From an uncultured Eubacteriales bacterium (GTDB lineage: Bacteria; Bacillota; Clostridia; Christensenellales; Aristaeellaceae): 15,787 nt of DNA. Position numbers and translations under genes: made by a program. Shown in pieces: positions 14,227-15,787 of the stretch. Location: positions 1-15,787 of the forward strand of contig USDD01000065.1 in NCBI GenBank assembly GCA_900553265.1, in the 5' to 3' direction. The notes beneath the pieces were generated by a model. That model searched no databases, was not told the origin of the DNA, and saw nothing but the letters and a program-made list of their open reading frames with translations. Position 1 is the stretch's first letter, and every line of letters starts with the position of its first letter.

Positions 14227-15621
14227 GTGAAAAAACTGCTGTCCATTCTCCTCGCAGCACTGACGCTCTTTTCCGTCGCGTCCGCCGAAACAAAGGTCGC
14301 CATCGACTGGAGCGTGCGCTATCCCTACGCTGAACTGGAAAGTCAGCTCAGCGAAATCAATCAGACGTATCCCGAAATCACGTCCCTCTATCCCATCGGC
14401 CACAGCTGGCAGGAGCGGACGCTCTGGTGCATGGAGCTGACCGATCCGTCCGTTGACAAGGCGGACAAGACCGGCGTCGCCGTGATGGCCAACATTCACG
14501 GCGGTGAGCGCGAATCCGCGACCTGCGCCATGTACTTCGCCTGGTGGCTGGCCGAGAACAGCCAGACGGAACGCATCGCCCAGATTCTCAGCGATTACGT
14601 TGTCTACATCGTGCCCGTCATCAATCCCGACGGCTACGAGCAGTCCTTCGTCTGCAACACCCGCCAGAACCTCCGCCCCGTGGACGCCAACGGAGACGGC
14701 ACGGCTTTCTCAGATCCCTACACGGACGTCGACGGCGACGGCTTCATCGCCACGCTCTATCGCGGCACGGCGGACGCGCAGCCGGATCCCAAGACCTCCG
14801 AAATCTTCGGCATGGAGAGCCCGGACTGGGACAAAAACGGCGTTCTCGGCGACGATCCGCGCAACAGCGGCATCGACATGAACCGCACCTTCGACTATCA
14901 GTGGAACCGCTACGATGTGGACACCGTCGAGACCGGCGTAATCGGAGCCAACGCCTACAGCCGCGCGGGCGCGGCCCCCGCCTCCGAGCCGGAGGTTCAG
15001 GCGATTCAGAATTTCCTGCTGAACAACGAAATCGACGCGCTCGCCAGCCTGCACACGGGCATTCAGAGCGTGCTCTATCCCTGGTGCTATCGCGCCTACG
15101 ACGCTTCTCAGGATTCCGAGAGCATCCTTTATATGAAGGAAGTGGCGCAGAAAATGGCCGAAGCCTTCCAGGAAACCACCGGCCGCGGCTTCTATTCCAA
15201 ATCCTCCTACGAGGACTACCCCACCTCCGCCGAGCTGATCGACTATGCCTACGGCCGCCTCAACATCGACGCCTACACTATCGAGGTCTACAGCGGCGGC
15301 AAATCCGAGGACGGCGACATTTCGAAATGCAAGTGGGAGGACGAACTCCCCGAGGCGACCTGGAAATTCTACACCCAGGACGAGCTCGCCGCCATGGGGA
15401 TGGATCTTCAGACGCTCACCGACCGCAAGGGTCAGCCGCTCCGCTACGGCGAAGGCCTGTGGTTCTACACCAGCGCCCGCGCGCAGACGGTGAACACCGC
15501 TCCGCAGGATCAGCAGCTTATGGCGGAAGGCTGCAAGGACGCGCTTCTCGTCATGATCGACAGCGAGCCGAACGGACAGGGCTACACCAAACCCGAATAT
15601 CTGAACTGGACAAACAACTAA
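14227..15621 (+). CDS. Secreted M14-family zinc carboxypeptidase
   Basis: A 464-residue exported metallopeptidase of the carboxypeptidase A superfamily, which removes C-terminal residues or cleaves cell-wall-type peptides. A signal peptide (MKKLLSILLAALTLFSVASA, cleavage before ETK) is followed by the catalytic domain: zinc ligands H91 and E94 in NIHGGERES, NPDGYE, substrate-binding N219-R220 in DMNRTF, third zinc ligand H276 in SLHTGIQ, and catalytic Glu 353 in YTIEVYSGG. All key residues are present. Between NPDGYE and DMNRTF is an insert with several Asp/Asn-rich loops (DANGDG, DVDGDG, DWDKNG) that resemble calcium-binding loops. The GTG start at 14227 is chosen because GGAGGTG precedes it and the signal peptide begins there; the frame opens at 14155. 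No lipobox or sorting motif is seen, so the protein is probably released. Substrate unknown. Confidence 0.93.
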   Translation: MKKLLSILLAALTLFSVASAETKVAIDWSVRYPYAELESQLSEINQTYPEITSLYPIGHSWQERTLWCMELTDPSVDKADKTGVAVMANIHGGERESATCAMYFAWWLAENSQTERIAQILSDYVVYIVPVINPDGYEQSFVCNTRQNLRPVDANGDGTAFSDPYTDVDGDGFIATLYRGTADAQPDPKTSEIFGMESPDWDKNGVLGDDPRNSGIDMNRTFDYQWNRYDVDTVETGVIGANAYSRAGAAPASEPEVQAIQNFLLNNEIDALASLHTGIQSVLYPWCYRAYDASQDSESILYMKEVAQKMAEAFQETTGRGFYSKSSYEDYPTSAELIDYAYGRLNIDAYTIEVYSGGKSEDGDISKCKWEDELPEATWKFYTQDELAAMGMDLQTLTDRKGQPLRYGEGLWFYTSARAQTVNTAPQDQQLMAEGCKDALLVMIDSEPNGQGYTKPEYLNWTNN

Positions 15622-15625
15622 AAAA

Positions 15626-15660
15626 GGAAGAGAGGCTGTTCCTTTCGCAGCCTTTCCTTC
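15626..15660 (-). terminator. Hairpin after the peptidase gene, possibly a minus-strand terminator
   Basis: GGAAGAGAGGCTG (15626-15638) pairs imperfectly (one mismatch, G-U pairs) with CAGCCTTTCCTTC (15648-15660). The T run lies on the minus-strand side (TTTTTT, 15626 downwards), so it would best stop a transcript entering from the right, though it may also protect the peptidase mRNA. Confidence 0.45.
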
Positions 15661-15675
15661 TCGTCCATGAAAAAG

Positions 15676-15697
15676 GCTCCGCCGAAGCGGAGCTTTT
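15676..15697 (+). terminator. Intrinsic terminator of the M14 peptidase gene
   Basis: A perfect 7-bp stem GCTCCGC/GCGGAGC with a CGAA loop (15676-15693), followed by TTTT. An A run precedes it, so it can also act on the minus strand. Confidence 0.8.
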
Positions 15698-15723
15698 AGG
15701 CTGTCAAAAAAAACACGGAGAGC

Positions 15724-15747
15724 TCGAGAGGGCCAAAGCCCTCTCGA
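15724..15747. repeat. Perfect 10-bp inverted repeat near the right edge
   Basis: TCGAGAGGGC (15724-15733), loop CAAA, GCCCTCTCGA (15738-15747), followed by the palindrome ATTTAAAT and a G-rich edge. No T run follows on either strand, so it is not an ordinary terminator. It may be part of a dispersed intergenic repeat; only one copy is in the window. Bases 15748-15787 hold nothing else I can support. Confidence 0.7.
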
Positions 15748-15787
15748 ATTTAAATCGAGCCCGGCGGCGTGTACGGCGGGGGCGGGG

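Noticed and set aside
15699..15710. TTGACA on the minus strand near the right edge, as a promoter
   Set aside because: No -10 box at suitable spacing; the sequence runs straight into a terminator hairpin.

Overview
This window is chromosomal DNA from a high-G+C, endospore-forming member of the Firmicutes/Clostridia. The lineage is inferred from four things: a three-gene spore germinant receptor operon, a T-box leader in front of valS, an infC-rpmI-rplT operon behind a leader with an attenuator (the Firmicutes L20-leader arrangement), and near-consensus SigA promoters with strong Shine-Dalgarno sites. Codon use is strongly G/C-biased throughout, which creates many long antisense and out-of-phase ORFs that are not genes. 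I see no mobile element, CRISPR array, tRNA or rRNA, and nothing that looks recently transferred.

Layout, left to right. (1) 1-1051 (+): 3' part of an aspartate kinase cut by the window edge, with an unusually short C-terminal regulatory region, followed by an intrinsic terminator. (2) 1206-4172 (-): valS with a complete valine T-box leader (GUC specifier, T-box sequence, terminator hairpin) and a perfect-consensus promoter. (3) 4224-5710 (+): a divergently transcribed, membrane-anchored protein of the calcineurin-like metallophosphoesterase fold whose metal-binding motifs are altered, with its own promoter and terminator. (4) 5765-9553 (+): a tricistronic GerA/GerB/GerC germinant receptor operon, the first two genes joined by an ATGA overlap. 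A bidirectional terminator separates it from the next, convergent operon. (5) 9637-10937 (-): infC-rpmI-rplT, with infC starting at the rare AUU codon, behind a leader with an attenuator. (6) 10966-14075 (-): a tightly coupled zinc-uptake operon in the order znuA-zur-znuC-znuB, every junction overlapping, with an AT-rich inverted repeat at the promoter as candidate Zur operator. (7) 14155-15621 (+): a divergently transcribed, secreted M14 zinc carboxypeptidase. The last 165 bases hold hairpins and no gene.

Together: protein-synthesis genes (valS, infC, rpmI, rplT) each carry an RNA-level feedback switch; the znu operon supplies zinc and encodes its own zinc-sensing repressor; the germinant receptor commits the spore to outgrowth. 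The zinc peptidase beside the zinc operon may be coincidence. I do not see a wholly new multi-gene system. The items most worth a second look are the motif-altered phosphoesterase, the His-rich tail of Zur encoded inside the start of znuC, the short aspartate kinase C-terminus, and the low-complexity linker in the GerC lipoprotein.
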